Below the pieces are notes generated by a model. The model searched no databases, had not been told where the DNA came from, and was given only the letters and a program-made list of their open reading frames with translations. DNA of 20,635 nt from Xanthobacteraceae bacterium (lineage in GTDB: Bacteria > Pseudomonadota > Alphaproteobacteria > Rhizobiales > Xanthobacteraceae), in assembly GCA_019746355.1 (NCBI GenBank), contig JAIESC010000017.1, positions 1-20,635 on the forward strand. The letters are read 5' to 3'. The position numbers and the translations under genes are program-made. Shown here in pieces: positions 9,940 through 17,099 of the stretch (within the stretch, counting starts at the first letter, position 1; each line of letters begins with the position of its first letter).

Positions 9940-10989
9940 TCAGCGCACGCCGCCTTTGTTCACCGGCGGGCCGGTGTAGGCCTCCATCCGCTTGCGCAGC
10001 GAAGCGATCAGCTTCTCGTCGATCATGAACTCGCGATAGTTGTTGGCGATCTTGTACGAGGTCAGCGGCCTGAAGCCTTCCGGCGGCGGCACGTCGGCGC
10101 GCGACGAGAATGAGCCGACGCGGCTCTGCTGCTCCTTCGCCAGGAACCAGGTGAGATAGAGCTTGGCCGCATTGGGGTGCGGCGCGTCCTTGAAGATGCC
10201 GCCGGTGAGCGTGAACACCGGCGTCTCGTCCACCGGCGACCACACCACCTCGAGCTTGCCCTCGCGCCGGAACGGCCACACCGAGGACGAGGCGTCGAAG
10301 GTGGCGATGTTCTCGCCCGATGCCACGCTGCGCGCCACCGGCAGATGACCCTGCACGAAGTTGGGCCTGGTCGCCATGTACTTGTCCATCCACTCCCAGC
10401 CGTACTTCTGCACGATGATGTGGAACAGGTAGAGCGCCGCGTCGTCGTCGGCCGGATAGACGGTGATGACCTTGCCGGCGAACATCGGTTTGAGGAAATC
10501 CAGCGCCGATTTCGGCGCATCCTCGGCCTTCACCGCGGCGGTGTTGTAGGCATAGGTCAGCGCATTGGCGGACAGCGACATGTAGGCGCCGTCAGGGTCG
10601 CGGAAGTTCGGATAGATCTGGTCGAAGCCGTCGGGCCGGAAGTTGAGAAGCTTGCCCTGCGCCTTCCACTTCACGAAGTCCTGCACGGTCTGGAAGAACG
10701 CCATGTCGACGGCGAGCTTCTTCTCCGCCATCTGCTTTTCGATCTGCTCGTTCAGCACGTTGCTGAAGCCGCCGGTGACCTTTACCTCGATGCCGGGAAA
10801 CTGCTGCATGAACAGCTTGGCGCGGTTCTCGTGCGGCAAGGCCGGCCCGCCGGAATAGAACACGACCTCCTTCTCGGCCTTGGCCTTTTCGTAGAGCTCG
10901 GCGAGCGTTTCGGCGCGGATGCCGCCGAACGGCAGCAGCGTCATCAGCACGGCGCAGGCCAAAAGGCGCCCGGCAACATTCAAGGTCAT
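9940..10989 (-). CDS. Periplasmic extracellular solute-binding protein (iron/thiamine-type ABC family), no transporter nearby
   Basis: 349 aa. A signal peptide (about residues 1-26, MTLNVAGRLLACAVLMTLLPFGGIRA) is followed by a type 2 periplasmic binding protein: EKEVVFYSGG, then FPGIEVKVTGG, LTYAYNT, TVYPADDDAALYLF and NAAKLYLTWFLAKEQQ. The fold and order match the AfuA/FbpA-like (SBP_bac_6/8) group, which captures ferric iron, thiamine, phosphonates or organic acids. No permease or ATPase gene lies next to it, so the ligand is unknown and it must borrow a transporter or act as a sensor partner. The start at 10989 is fixed by CCTGGGGAGG five bases upstream. It lies 77 bp after the MFS gene on the same strand and may be co-transcribed with it. 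Confidence 0.88.
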   Translation of the reverse strand: MTLNVAGRLLACAVLMTLLPFGGIRAETLAELYEKAKAEKEVVFYSGGPALPHENRAKLFMQQFPGIEVKVTGGFSNVLNEQIEKQMAEKKLAVDMAFFQTVQDFVKWKAQGKLLNFRPDGFDQIYPNFRDPDGAYMSLSANALTYAYNTAAVKAEDAPKSALDFLKPMFAGKVITVYPADDDAALYLFHIIVQKYGWEWMDKYMATRPNFVQGHLPVARSVASGENIATFDASSSVWPFRREGKLEVVWSPVDETPVFTLTGGIFKDAPHPNAAKLYLTWFLAKEQQSRVGSFSSRADVPPPEGFRPLTSYKIANNYREFMIDEKLIASLRKRMEAYTGPPVNKGGVR

Positions 10990-10994
10990 GGTGT

Positions 10995-11004
10995 CCTCCC
11001 CAGG
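10995..11004 (-). promoter_or_regulatory. Extended Shine-Dalgarno CCTGGGGAGG
   Basis: On the minus strand the 10-mer ends five bases before the ATG at 10989. It rules out the much longer upstream reading of this frame. Confidence 0.75.
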
Positions 11005-11066
11005 ACTGCAGTTCGCGTTGTTTTGCGCAACGATAGAGCAAGCGCGGCGTCCGCGGGAAGAGCCGT

Positions 11067-12290
11067 TCAGGACCTCCGCACCAGCACAAAGCTGAGCGCC
11101 AGCACCGCGACCAGCACGGCCATGAACACCGCCAGGGGAATTGCGGTGGGCGACTCCGCCAGCAGCGTGCCGGCGTATTGCGTCACCGCCGCACCCAGCG
11201 CCATCTGCGCAAAGCCGGTGATGCCGGCCGCCGTGCCCGCCGCCTGCGGGCGGATGCTGACCGCCCCCGCGATCGCGCCCGGCAGCAGCAGGCCGTTGCC
11301 GAACGAGACGAGCATCTGCGGACCGAACAGGATGATCGGGCCCCAATGCAGCGCGTAGATCGCAAGCACCGTGGACATCGCAACGCCCAGGATCTCCATG
11401 GCGATGCCCCACCAGATCAGCCGGTCGATGCCGAAGCGCGTTGACAGCCGCGCCGCGCCGAAGTTGCCGGCCATGTAGCCGATCGACGAGATCGCAAACC
11501 ACACGCCGTATTCCGCCGAGGATCGCTCCATCAGCGTCACCACCACGTGCGGCCCGCCGCCGAGGAACACAAAGAAGGTGCTGGAGCCGAACGAGCCGAT
11601 GCAGACGTAGCCTATGAACTTCGCACTGCGCATAAGCTGCGCAAGACCGCGGAAAAAGCCCTGCGGCGCGCCGGGCGGCGCGTTCAGCCCGCGGGTTTCG
11701 GGCAGCGCGAACGCGGCCCAGAGGACGACCGCGGCGCTGCTCGCGGCGGTGAAGATGAAGATCGATTCCCAGCCAAAGCCCGTGTCGAGCAGGCCGCCGA
11801 TCAAAGGGCCAAGCGTCGGCACCACGACCATCACGGTTGCCACCAGCCCGATCATGGCGGCGGCGCGGTTTCGACCGAACAGGTCGCGGATGATGGCACG
11901 GCTCACGACGATGCCGGCGGCGGCGCCGAACGCCTGCAGCACGCGGGCAAAGATCAGGCTTTCGACGGTCGCGACCGCGATGGCGAGCACGCTTGCGGCG
12001 GCCGTGAGCGTGATGCCCGCGAGGATGACCGGCCGCCGGCCGAACCGGTCGGACAGCGGTCCCATCAGCAACTGGCCCGCGGCCAGCGCCAGGAGATAGA
12101 TCGAGACGGTGAGCTGGATGGTGGCGATGTCGGTGGCAAGCCGATTGGCCATCACCGGCAGCGCCGGCACCACGACGTTGAGCGTGGTCGGGCCGATCGA
12201 GGTCAGCGCCATCAACAGCAGCAGCAAGCCCCAGGGCGTTGCTTCGGTCCGAGGATGGTCGTGCAGCTGTCGGGCGGCGGCGTCGTCCAC
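11067..12290 (-). CDS. MFS transporter, Bcr/CflA-type drug exporter
   Basis: 407 aa inner-membrane protein with about 12 hydrophobic segments. The first is at about residues 20-42. The MFS motif A, GPLSDRFGRRP, is at 77-87, followed by the RVLQAFGAAAGIVVSRAIIRD segment typical of the Bcr/CflA (DHA1) subfamily. PTLGPLIGGLL and a second half with motif-A remnants (AARLSTRFGID) follow. Members export drugs such as bicyclomycin and chloramphenicol, or sulfonamides, by proton antiport; the true substrate is unknown. The start is GTG at 12290, with GAAGG upstream. It begins 4 bases after the aminopeptidase P stop, so the two are almost certainly co-transcribed and translationally coupled. Confidence 0.9.
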   Translation of the reverse strand: MDDAAARQLHDHPRTEATPWGLLLLLMALTSIGPTTLNVVVPALPVMANRLATDIATIQLTVSIYLLALAAGQLLMGPLSDRFGRRPVILAGITLTAAASVLAIAVATVESLIFARVLQAFGAAAGIVVSRAIIRDLFGRNRAAAMIGLVATVMVVVPTLGPLIGGLLDTGFGWESIFIFTAASSAAVVLWAAFALPETRGLNAPPGAPQGFFRGLAQLMRSAKFIGYVCIGSFGSSTFFVFLGGGPHVVVTLMERSSAEYGVWFAISSIGYMAGNFGAARLSTRFGIDRLIWWGIAMEILGVAMSTVLAIYALHWGPIILFGPQMLVSFGNGLLLPGAIAGAVSIRPQAAGTAAGITGFAQMALGAAVTQYAGTLLAESPTAIPLAVFMAVLVAVLALSFVLVRRS

Positions 12291-12294
12291 CGCG

Positions 12295-14151
12295 TCAGCC
12301 TTCGGACGGCTCTTGCCCGAGCGGCAGGGTCGCGGCGGCGAGCCAGTCCGCCGTTTCCTTGTCGACCAGCGGCATCAGCGCCGCGGCGACCCGGGCGTGA
12401 TAGATCTCGATCCAGGAGATCTCGTCGTAGGTGAGCATCGACATTTCGATCAGCCGGCGGTCGATCGGCACCAGTGTCAGCGTCTGGAAGGCGTTCAGCG
12501 GCTTCTCGCCGCCTGCAACAGCCGCGCCTTCGGCCACCAGCACCAGGTTTTCGATGCGGATGCCGTATTCGCCGGTCTTGTAGTAGCCGGGCTCGTTCGA
12601 CAGGATCATGCCGCGTTTGAGCGGCGCGTTGCCGAGCTTGGAGATGCGCGCCGGCCCTTCATGCACCGACAGATAGCTGCCGACGCCATGGCCGGTGCCG
12701 TGGTCGAAATCGAGGCCCGCGGCCCAGAGAAACTGCCGCGCGAACGGATCGAGCTGCGCGCCGGTGATGCCGTCGGGAAACACCGCGCGGGCGATGGCGA
12801 TATGGCCCTTCAGCACCAGCGTGAAGCGCTCGCGCATCTCCTGCGTCGGCTCGCCGACCGCGACCGTGCGGGTGATGTCGGTGGTGCCGTCCTCGTACTG
12901 GCCGCCGGAGTCGATCAGAAACAGCTCGCCGGTTTGAATCGGACGGTCGGTCCCGCGCGTCACCCGGTAGTGCACGATGGCGCCGTCGGGACCCGCACCT
13001 GAGATCGAGGGGAACGACACATCCTTGAGCAAACCGGTGTCGCGGCGAAAGCTTTCCAGCGCCTCGACGGCGGCAATCTCGGTCAGCTCGCCCTTCGGCG
13101 CTTCGCGGTCGAACCAGGCGAGAAAGCGCGTCATCGCCACGCCGTCGCGCAGGTGCGCCTCGTGCGCGCCTTCGATCTCGACCGGGTTCTTCACCGCCTT
13201 CATCAGCGCGATCGGATCGGCGCCGCGCGTCACCTTGCCGCCGGAGTCGTTGACGATACGGGCCAGCGCGTCGGCTGCGGTCGCCTGATCGAGCCGCACG
13301 GTCTTGCCGGTGAGGCCGAGCGCGGTGAGCTCGCGGGTGAAGTCGGCCGGCTCGCGGACGTTGGCGATTTCTTCGAGATTGTGCCGCACCGCGTTGGAAA
13401 GCTTGGCGCTGTCGATATAGAGCGCGGGCTTGCCCTGCTGCAGCACGATGGCGAACGCGATCGGCAGCGGCGTGTGCGCCACGTCCGAGCCCCGGATGTT
13501 GAAGGACCAGGCCACCGCATGCGGGTCGGAGATCACCAGCGCATCGGCGCGCAGGTTCGCCACTTCGGCGCGGATGCGGTTGAGCTTGGAGCTCGCATAC
13601 TCGCCGGCATAGCGGAAGTCGTGCAGCGTCACCGCGCCCATCGGCGGTGCCGGCCGGTCGGTCCAGATCGCATCGACCGGATTGGGCTCGGCCGGCGTCA
13701 GCGCCGCGCCGGCATCGGTGCAGGCGCGCGCAAGCTTCTCCGCGCCGTCCACGGTGTGCAGCCATGGGTCGTAGCCGAGCTTGGCGCTGGCGGCGAGGTT
13801 CTGCGTCAGCCATTTGTCGGGCGGGTTTTCCCCGACATTGACGATCGTGAACACCGAGGTGTCGACCTGCATGCCGGCCTGCAGCGTGTACCGGCCGTCG
13901 ACGAACAGCGCCGCGCGGTCCGCCAGGACCACCGTCGTGCCGGCCGAGCCGGTGAAACCGGTCAGCCAGGCGAGCCGCTCCTCGGACCGGGGCACGTATT
14001 CGTTCTGGTGGCGGTCGGCGCGGGGCAGGATGAAGCCCGTCAGCCCGCGTTTGGCCAGCTCCGCGCGCAACGCTTCGACCCGCGGCCCGGTCTGCGCTGG
14101 AGCGGGATCGTCAAACGACTGGAAACGCGCTTCGAACATCACTTCGAACAT
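12295..14151 (-). CDS. Xaa-Pro aminopeptidase P family metallopeptidase
   Basis: 618 aa cytoplasmic M24B peptidase that removes the N-terminal residue before proline. There are two creatinase-N-like domains (about residues 24-310; RADRHQNEYVPRSEERLAWLTGFTGSAGT), then the pita-bread catalytic domain. Metal ligands are D414 (FLIDSGG), D425 (TTDITRT), H488 (GTGHGVGSYLSVHEGP), E520 (SNEPGYY) and E534 (GIRIENL). The length matches the three-domain form rather than short PepP. The start lies in a perfect 12-bp tandem duplication and could be ATG 14151 or ATG 14139 (or the GTGs at 14154 and 14142); all are in frame. Upstream codons to 14256 show no family similarity. It is the first gene of an operon with the MFS exporter. 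Confidence 0.93.
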   Translation of the reverse strand: MFEVMFEARFQSFDDPAPAQTGPRVEALRAELAKRGLTGFILPRADRHQNEYVPRSEERLAWLTGFTGSAGTTVVLADRAALFVDGRYTLQAGMQVDTSVFTIVNVGENPPDKWLTQNLAASAKLGYDPWLHTVDGAEKLARACTDAGAALTPAEPNPVDAIWTDRPAPPMGAVTLHDFRYAGEYASSKLNRIRAEVANLRADALVISDPHAVAWSFNIRGSDVAHTPLPIAFAIVLQQGKPALYIDSAKLSNAVRHNLEEIANVREPADFTRELTALGLTGKTVRLDQATAADALARIVNDSGGKVTRGADPIALMKAVKNPVEIEGAHEAHLRDGVAMTRFLAWFDREAPKGELTEIAAVEALESFRRDTGLLKDVSFPSISGAGPDGAIVHYRVTRGTDRPIQTGELFLIDSGGQYEDGTTDITRTVAVGEPTQEMRERFTLVLKGHIAIARAVFPDGITGAQLDPFARQFLWAAGLDFDHGTGHGVGSYLSVHEGPARISKLGNAPLKRGMILSNEPGYYKTGEYGIRIENLVLVAEGAAVAGGEKPLNAFQTLTLVPIDRRLIEMSMLTYDEISWIEIYHARVAAALMPLVDKETADWLAAATLPLGQEPSEG

Positions 14152-14154
14152 CAC
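14131..14154 (-). repeat. Perfect 12-bp tandem duplication at the aminopeptidase P start
   Basis: On the minus strand GTGATGTTCGAA occurs twice back to back (14154-14143 and 14142-14131), giving four in-frame GTG/ATG start candidates and an N-terminus MFEVMFEARF. Confidence 0.9.
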
Positions 14155-14465
14155 CGGGGCAATCTCACTTCGGCAATCTAGGTGCCATGGGCAAGCGCGG
14201 CAATTGCGCGCCGGCGCGGCGGTGGATGGCTTCGGATGCGACTGTGTGCATTGCAATACGACAACTGCCGGGCGGTATTCGAAAATTTGATCCTGTCGAT
14301 CAGAAAACTGAATTATTCCTTTTATTATGATGGGTTAGATCATGACCTATGCATTGGCGGGGCTACCGACTTTAGTCGAATCGTCTTATGTTGCATTGCA
14401 GAAAGACGGGTGGCCGAGAGGGGATCGGTCACCGGTCTCAGGCTTCGAGACAAAGGAGTTTCCCC
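14152..14465. promoter_or_regulatory. Divergent intergenic region with AT-rich patch
   Basis: A 314-bp gap between aminopeptidase P (minus) and a small gene (plus). It contains an unusually AT-rich stretch (about 14279-14340) with TTGATC at 14287-14292 and a TATTAT at 14323-14328. I take this as the likely promoter area for the small gene at 14466. The +-strand open frames in it lack ribosome binding sites and look non-coding. Confidence 0.4.
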
Positions 14466-14633
14466 ATGCTGATCAGCCTGCTGTCCCGCTTCTTTGCCGC
14501 GATGATCGCCGCCCGTCAGCGCAAGGCGACGGAGGAGCTGAAGCGTCACGGCGTCCTGCTGCCGTTCGAGCTTGAGCAGGCCGGGTGGAAGATCAACGAG
14601 CGCAACGAGGACTCGCTGCCGTTCGCCCGCTGA
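14466..14633 (+). CDS. Small protein of unknown function (55 aa)
   Basis: 55 aa. A consensus ribosome binding site AAGGAG (14453-14458) lies seven bases before the ATG, the clearest translation signal in this part. The first ~20 residues are a hydrophobic or amphipathic helix (MLISLLSRFFAAMIAARQRK). A basic helix (ATEELKRHG) and a polar end (WKINERNEDSLPFAR) follow. Helix-rich small proteins like this are frequent in Hyphomicrobiales; I do not recognise a family. It stands alone, divergent from aminopeptidase P. Longer versions from 14388 would run through the ribosome binding site and are less likely. Confidence 0.65.
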   Translation: MLISLLSRFFAAMIAARQRKATEELKRHGVLLPFELEQAGWKINERNEDSLPFAR

Positions 14634-14915
14634 GATCCTCCGTGGCGGGCGCGGTGTCCGCGATCCGGGCGCTGCGCCCGTCACGGAAACGTGTGTCACT
14701 TGTGCCAGTCCGCCTGCGCACTTGGAGAGGTGTTTTTCAGCTTGCCCATCAGCGCCTTAGCGTCTAAGGTGCGACAATATGCAGCAGGGTCATTGGACCC
14801 ATGCGGCTCTGCCCGGGGTCAAGTGCTCCGGGAACCGGTACAAACAACCGTTATTGAAGCATTGCGGAAGCTTATGGCGTTGGCGGGCTGAGCTTTCCAG
14901 TTTGGGAAGAGTCTC
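14634..14915. other. Non-coding gap between two small genes
   Basis: 282 bp with short uncharacteristic open frames but no ribosome binding site or family similarity that I can see. It contains a GGGCG-CTG-CGCCC hairpin shortly after the small gene and an imperfect CCCGG...CCGGG inverted repeat near 14810-14832. No RNA gene is recognised. Confidence 0.4.
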
Positions 14916-15119
14916 ATGGCTGCGTTGACATTTGGAACATCGGATTCACCGGAAACCACGCCGCGGCGCGGCGCTTTGCTGCGCCTGCTCGACACGCTGG
15001 CCGAATGGCAGATGCGTCACTCGCATCACGTCATCAGCCGCAGTCATCCGCTCGATGCCACCATCAGCGGCGTGAACCAGCCGTCGAGCGGAAACGAGCG
15101 CTCGAGCATCAAGCCCTGA
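14916..15119 (+). CDS. Small basic protein of unknown function (67 aa), 3' end overlapping prmA
   Basis: 67 aa. The first ~46 residues look like a real small protein: a polar start, then an amphipathic helix (RGALLRLLDTLAEWQMRHSHHVISRSHPL) reminiscent of small DUF1127-like alphaproteobacterial proteins without their conserved C-terminal motif. The last ~25 residues (ATISGVNQ onward) are encoded antisense to the 3' end of prmA (15044-15119, 76-bp convergent overlap) and look like read-through sequence. An earlier stop was probably lost. A weak GGGAAGAG lies before the ATG. It could instead be a non-coding open frame. Confidence 0.45.
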   Translation: MAALTFGTSDSPETTPRRGALLRLLDTLAEWQMRHSHHVISRSHPLDATISGVNQPSSGNERSSIKP

Positions 15120-15955
15120 GCGCGGTAGGCGCTCAGCGCCGCGTTGGCCTGCGTCTTCAGAACTCCCGACAGCACCACACGCGCGTTCGGCATCAGCTGC
15201 CGCGCCATTGGCGCGGCGAGCCGCTGCAGCGGCCGCAGCAGGATGTTCGACAGCACCAGATCGAACGGCGCGCGGCGCGCGATCTCCGGCGCGCGCAGGT
15301 CGGCGGCATGAACCGCGGTGACGAACGCGCCGACGCCGTTGAGCCGCGCGTTGTCACGCGCGACCTGCACCGAGCGCGCGTCGATGTCGGTGGCGAGCAC
15401 CGGGACGCGGAACAGCTTCGCCGCGGCGATCGCGAGAACGCCTGAGCCGGTGCCGAGATCGAGGATGTAGCGCGGCCGATGGTTGCGCGCGAGAAAATCG
15501 AGCGCCAGCAGGCAGCCGCGCGTGGTGCCGTGATGGCCGGTGCCGAAGGCGGTCGCGGCTTCGATCTCGATGCTGATGCAATGGGCGGGCACACGGTCGC
15601 GGTCATGCGCGCCATGCACCACGAAGCGGCCGGCGCTGACCGGGCGCAGGCCGATCAGGCTTTCCTTCACCCAGTTGCGCGGCTCGACCTTCTGCACGGT
15701 CATGGACCGCGCGAGCTGTTCGTCGCCGACGAGCGCAATCACCTCGCGCAGGCTCGCCTCGTCGGGGGGCAGGCGGAAATGCACGTCGACCTGCCAGCGG
15801 CCGTCCGGCCGCTCGAAGGCCGCACAGGCCGTTTCGGCCGGGTCGAGGCTTTCCGAGAGCAGGTCGGCGATGCAGCGCGCCGTGGCTTCGTCGGCGGCCA
15901 GGCGCGCGACATAGGTCGTGGCACCGGCTGCGGCTTTGTTCTGGGATTTGGTCAC
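15044..15955 (-). CDS. prmA: Ribosomal protein L11 methyltransferase
   Basis: Methylates lysines and the N-terminus of ribosomal protein L11 using S-adenosylmethionine in the cytoplasm. 303 aa, normal length. The N-terminal substrate-recognition domain covers about residues 13-90. The diagnostic segment IEIEAATAFGTGHHGTTRGCL is at 129-149, the SAM-binding motif ILDLGTGSGVLAIAAAKL at 164-181, and the catalytic-loop equivalent LVLSNILLRPL at 233-243. WVKESLIGLRP and the C-terminal GWFTPLM also fit PrmA. Its 3' end overlaps a small plus-strand ORF. It is divergent from the NTF2-like gene across a 228-bp spacer holding DnaA-box-like sites and tandem repeats. Confidence 0.95.
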   Translation of the reverse strand: MTKSQNKAAAGATTYVARLAADEATARCIADLLSESLDPAETACAAFERPDGRWQVDVHFRLPPDEASLREVIALVGDEQLARSMTVQKVEPRNWVKESLIGLRPVSAGRFVVHGAHDRDRVPAHCISIEIEAATAFGTGHHGTTRGCLLALDFLARNHRPRYILDLGTGSGVLAIAAAKLFRVPVLATDIDARSVQVARDNARLNGVGAFVTAVHAADLRAPEIARRAPFDLVLSNILLRPLQRLAAPMARQLMPNARVVLSGVLKTQANAALSAYRAQGLMLERSFPLDGWFTPLMVASSG

Positions 15956-15995
15956 AGCGGTTTATGCCCGGCGCGGGGCCGAACTTCCACAGGAA

Positions 15996-16050
15996 TTATC
16001 GACAAGATATACACAGGATCGTTGACGGTTTTTCCCAACGGTTATCCCCG
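15996..16050 (+). other. Cluster of DnaA-box-like 9-mers
   Basis: In one orientation within 55 bp: TTATCGACA (15996-16004, 8 of 9 against TTATCCACA), ATATACACA (16007-16015, 8 of 9 against TTATNCACA) and TTATCCCCG (16042-16050, 7 of 9). A weaker ACTTCCACA lies just upstream. They sit between prmA and the tandem arrays. None is a perfect box, so function is uncertain. Confidence 0.3.
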
Positions 16051-16075
16051 GAACGATCAACAGCCGCGGGTGGGG

Positions 16076-16108
16076 CATAGCGCGTCCATAGCGCGTCCAT
16101 AGCGCGTC
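16076..16108. repeat. Three perfect 11-bp tandem repeats
   Basis: CATAGCGCGTC is repeated three times with no spacer at 16076-16086, 16087-16097 and 16098-16108. Confidence 0.95.
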
Positions 16109-16111
16109 AAA

Positions 16112-16174
16112 GACGCGCGTAAACGCGCTACGGACGCGCGTAAACGCACTACGGACGCGCGTCAACGCGCTTAT
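16112..16174. repeat. Three 21-bp tandem repeats next to the 11-bp array
   Basis: GACGCGCGTAAACGCGCTACG and two variants occupy 16112-16132, 16133-16153 and 16154-16174. The first half of each unit contains the reverse complement of the GCGCGTC core of the 11-bp array. At the array junction GCGCGTC-AAA-GACGCGC can form a 7-bp hairpin (16102-16118). The array ends 9 bases before the next start codon. Confidence 0.9.
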
Positions 16175-16183
16175 GGAGCTTGC

Positions 16184-16774
16184 ATGGACAGCGATAAAGT
16201 CATTTGCGCCGAGTTGGTTCAGGCTTGGGGCTTCGCACGCGACCAGGGCAAATGGGACGACCTCGCCGCGGTGTTTCATCCCGGCGGCGAGATCGCCGTG
16301 TCGTGGTTTCGCGGGCCGTATCCCGAATTCGTCGCCCATTGCCAGCGCAATTCCGGCAAGGGCAGCGAGGCCAAGCACCTGCTGTGGCCGGCGCGCGTTG
16401 CGGTGAAAGGCATGCGTGCCACCGCGGAGACCAGCGTCGCCATCCTGGTGCGCCAGACCATCGAGGGCATCGTCGTCGATCTCACCTCGAACGGCCGCTT
16501 CCTCGACCGGCTGGAGAAGCGCGGCGGCGTCTGGAAGATGGTCGAGCGTGCGGCGTTGTACGAGAAGGACCGGCTCGATCCGGTCGAGCCGTCGCACAAG
16601 TTCGACGCGCTGATGGCGAACGCCGACGCGCACAAATATCCCGCGCCGTACCGCTACATGGCCTATCGCGTGCACGCGGCGGGCCGGACGCTCGCCGAGC
16701 CGGTGCACTACGACGGGCGGCCGGAGACCGAGGCGCTCAAGGCGCGCTACGCGGTGTGGCTCGCTGGCGGCTAG
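16184..16774 (+). CDS. SnoaL/NTF2-like domain protein
   Basis: 196 aa. Residues ~5-130 form a SnoaL-like (NTF2 superfamily) alpha+beta barrel: an N-terminal helix AELVQAWGFARDQGKWDDLAAVFHPGGEIAVSWF, a central strand KHLLWPARVAVKGMRATAET, and strands GRFLDRLEKRGGVWKMVERAALYEKDR. Family members are small cyclases, dehydratases, isomerases or ligand-binding proteins. The 60-residue tail with VEPSHKFDALMANADAH resembles annotated nuclear transport factor 2 family proteins that act on aromatic substrates, but no substrate can be assigned. GGAG five bases upstream supports the ATG at 16184. The start is directly behind the tandem arrays, so any promoter lies within or before them. Its stop overlaps the convergent DUF1127 gene by 4 bp. 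Confidence 0.8.
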   Translation: MDSDKVICAELVQAWGFARDQGKWDDLAAVFHPGGEIAVSWFRGPYPEFVAHCQRNSGKGSEAKHLLWPARVAVKGMRATAETSVAILVRQTIEGIVVDLTSNGRFLDRLEKRGGVWKMVERAALYEKDRLDPVEPSHKFDALMANADAHKYPAPYRYMAYRVHAAGRTLAEPVHYDGRPETEALKARYAVWLAGG

Positions 16775-17019
16775 GGTCCACGCCTCCCGCGAAGCTGGGA
16801 GGCCAGCGTGCAGGCGACGAACGGAATTTCGCTGCGCACGAGCCCGATGTCCCGCAGCACGCCGTCAGGCAATTCGTCCAGCGTGTGATGCGTGCTGATG
16901 GCCATCGTTGCATCGTCGAAAATTCGTTCCAGCCGTCCGACAAACCGCCGGATGCGTGAGGTTGCGCTGGAGGCGAAAGCGCTCGAGTGAAAAACGGTGT
17001 CAGTCACAACAGACTCCAT
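16771..17019 (-). CDS. DUF1127-domain small protein
   Basis: 82 aa. The C-terminal half carries the DUF1127 signature, TLDELPDGVLRDIGLVRSEIPF (about residues 46-67; compare the family pattern L-x-x-L-x-D-x-x-L-x-D-I-G-L-x-R). Small DUF1127 proteins in alphaproteobacteria influence RNA turnover and phosphate or carbon metabolism in a few studied cases; this one is untested. The N-terminal ~37 residues (VFHSSAFASSATSRIRRFVGRLERIF) include an Arg-rich amphipathic helix, also usual. The ATG at 17019 lacks a strong ribosome binding site, and an internal Met (residue 39) would leave only the motif. It overlaps the end of the NTF2-like gene by 4 bp. Confidence 0.75.
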   Translation of the reverse strand: MESVVTDTVFHSSAFASSATSRIRRFVGRLERIFDDATMAISTHHTLDELPDGVLRDIGLVRSEIPFVACTLASQLRGRRGP

Positions 17020-17042
17020 TCCAGAAATGCGTCTCTCTTCAT

Positions 17043-17056
17043 GCGCGTCGACGCGC
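17043..17056. repeat. Perfect 14-bp palindrome GCGCGTCGACGCGC
   Basis: It lies upstream of the DUF1127 gene and downstream of the MBL gene. It consists of the same GCGCGTC and GACGCGC halves that form the hairpin at 16102-16118. Confidence 0.8.
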
Positions 17057-17063
17057 CTTTCAT

Positions 17064-17084
17064 GCCCTGGCGGGCAGCCAGGGC
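17064..17084 (-). terminator. Hairpin after the MBL-fold gene
   Basis: A 7-bp perfect stem (GCCCTGG / CCAGGGC) with a 7-base loop starts 16 bases past the minus-strand stop at 17100. No U-run follows, so this is only a candidate terminator. Confidence 0.35.
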
Positions 17085-17099
17085 TTCGGCTTGATGTAT

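Noticed and set aside
10990..11502. Fusion of the solute-binding protein with an upstream 170-residue segment
   Set aside because: The segment is antisense-frame sequence over the MFS gene. A signal peptide and a strong ribosome binding site mark the true start at 10989.
14691..14891. 66-aa open frame with CHLCQSAC (a CxxC)
   Set aside because: There is no ribosome binding site and no recognisable domain, and the composition changes along its length.
14634..14915. tRNA or structured small RNA in the gap
   Set aside because: No cloverleaf, TTCGA loop or terminator with a U-run could be found by eye.
16076..16174. Possible CRISPR array
   Set aside because: Units of 11 and 21 bp abut directly with no unique spacers, and there are no cas genes.
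15962..16708. 248-aa minus-strand open frame opposite the NTF2-like gene, with repeats ALTRVRSAFTRVRSAFTRV
   Set aside because: Its repeats are just the tandem array read in reverse, and the rest is antisense to a gene with clear domain structure and a ribosome binding site.
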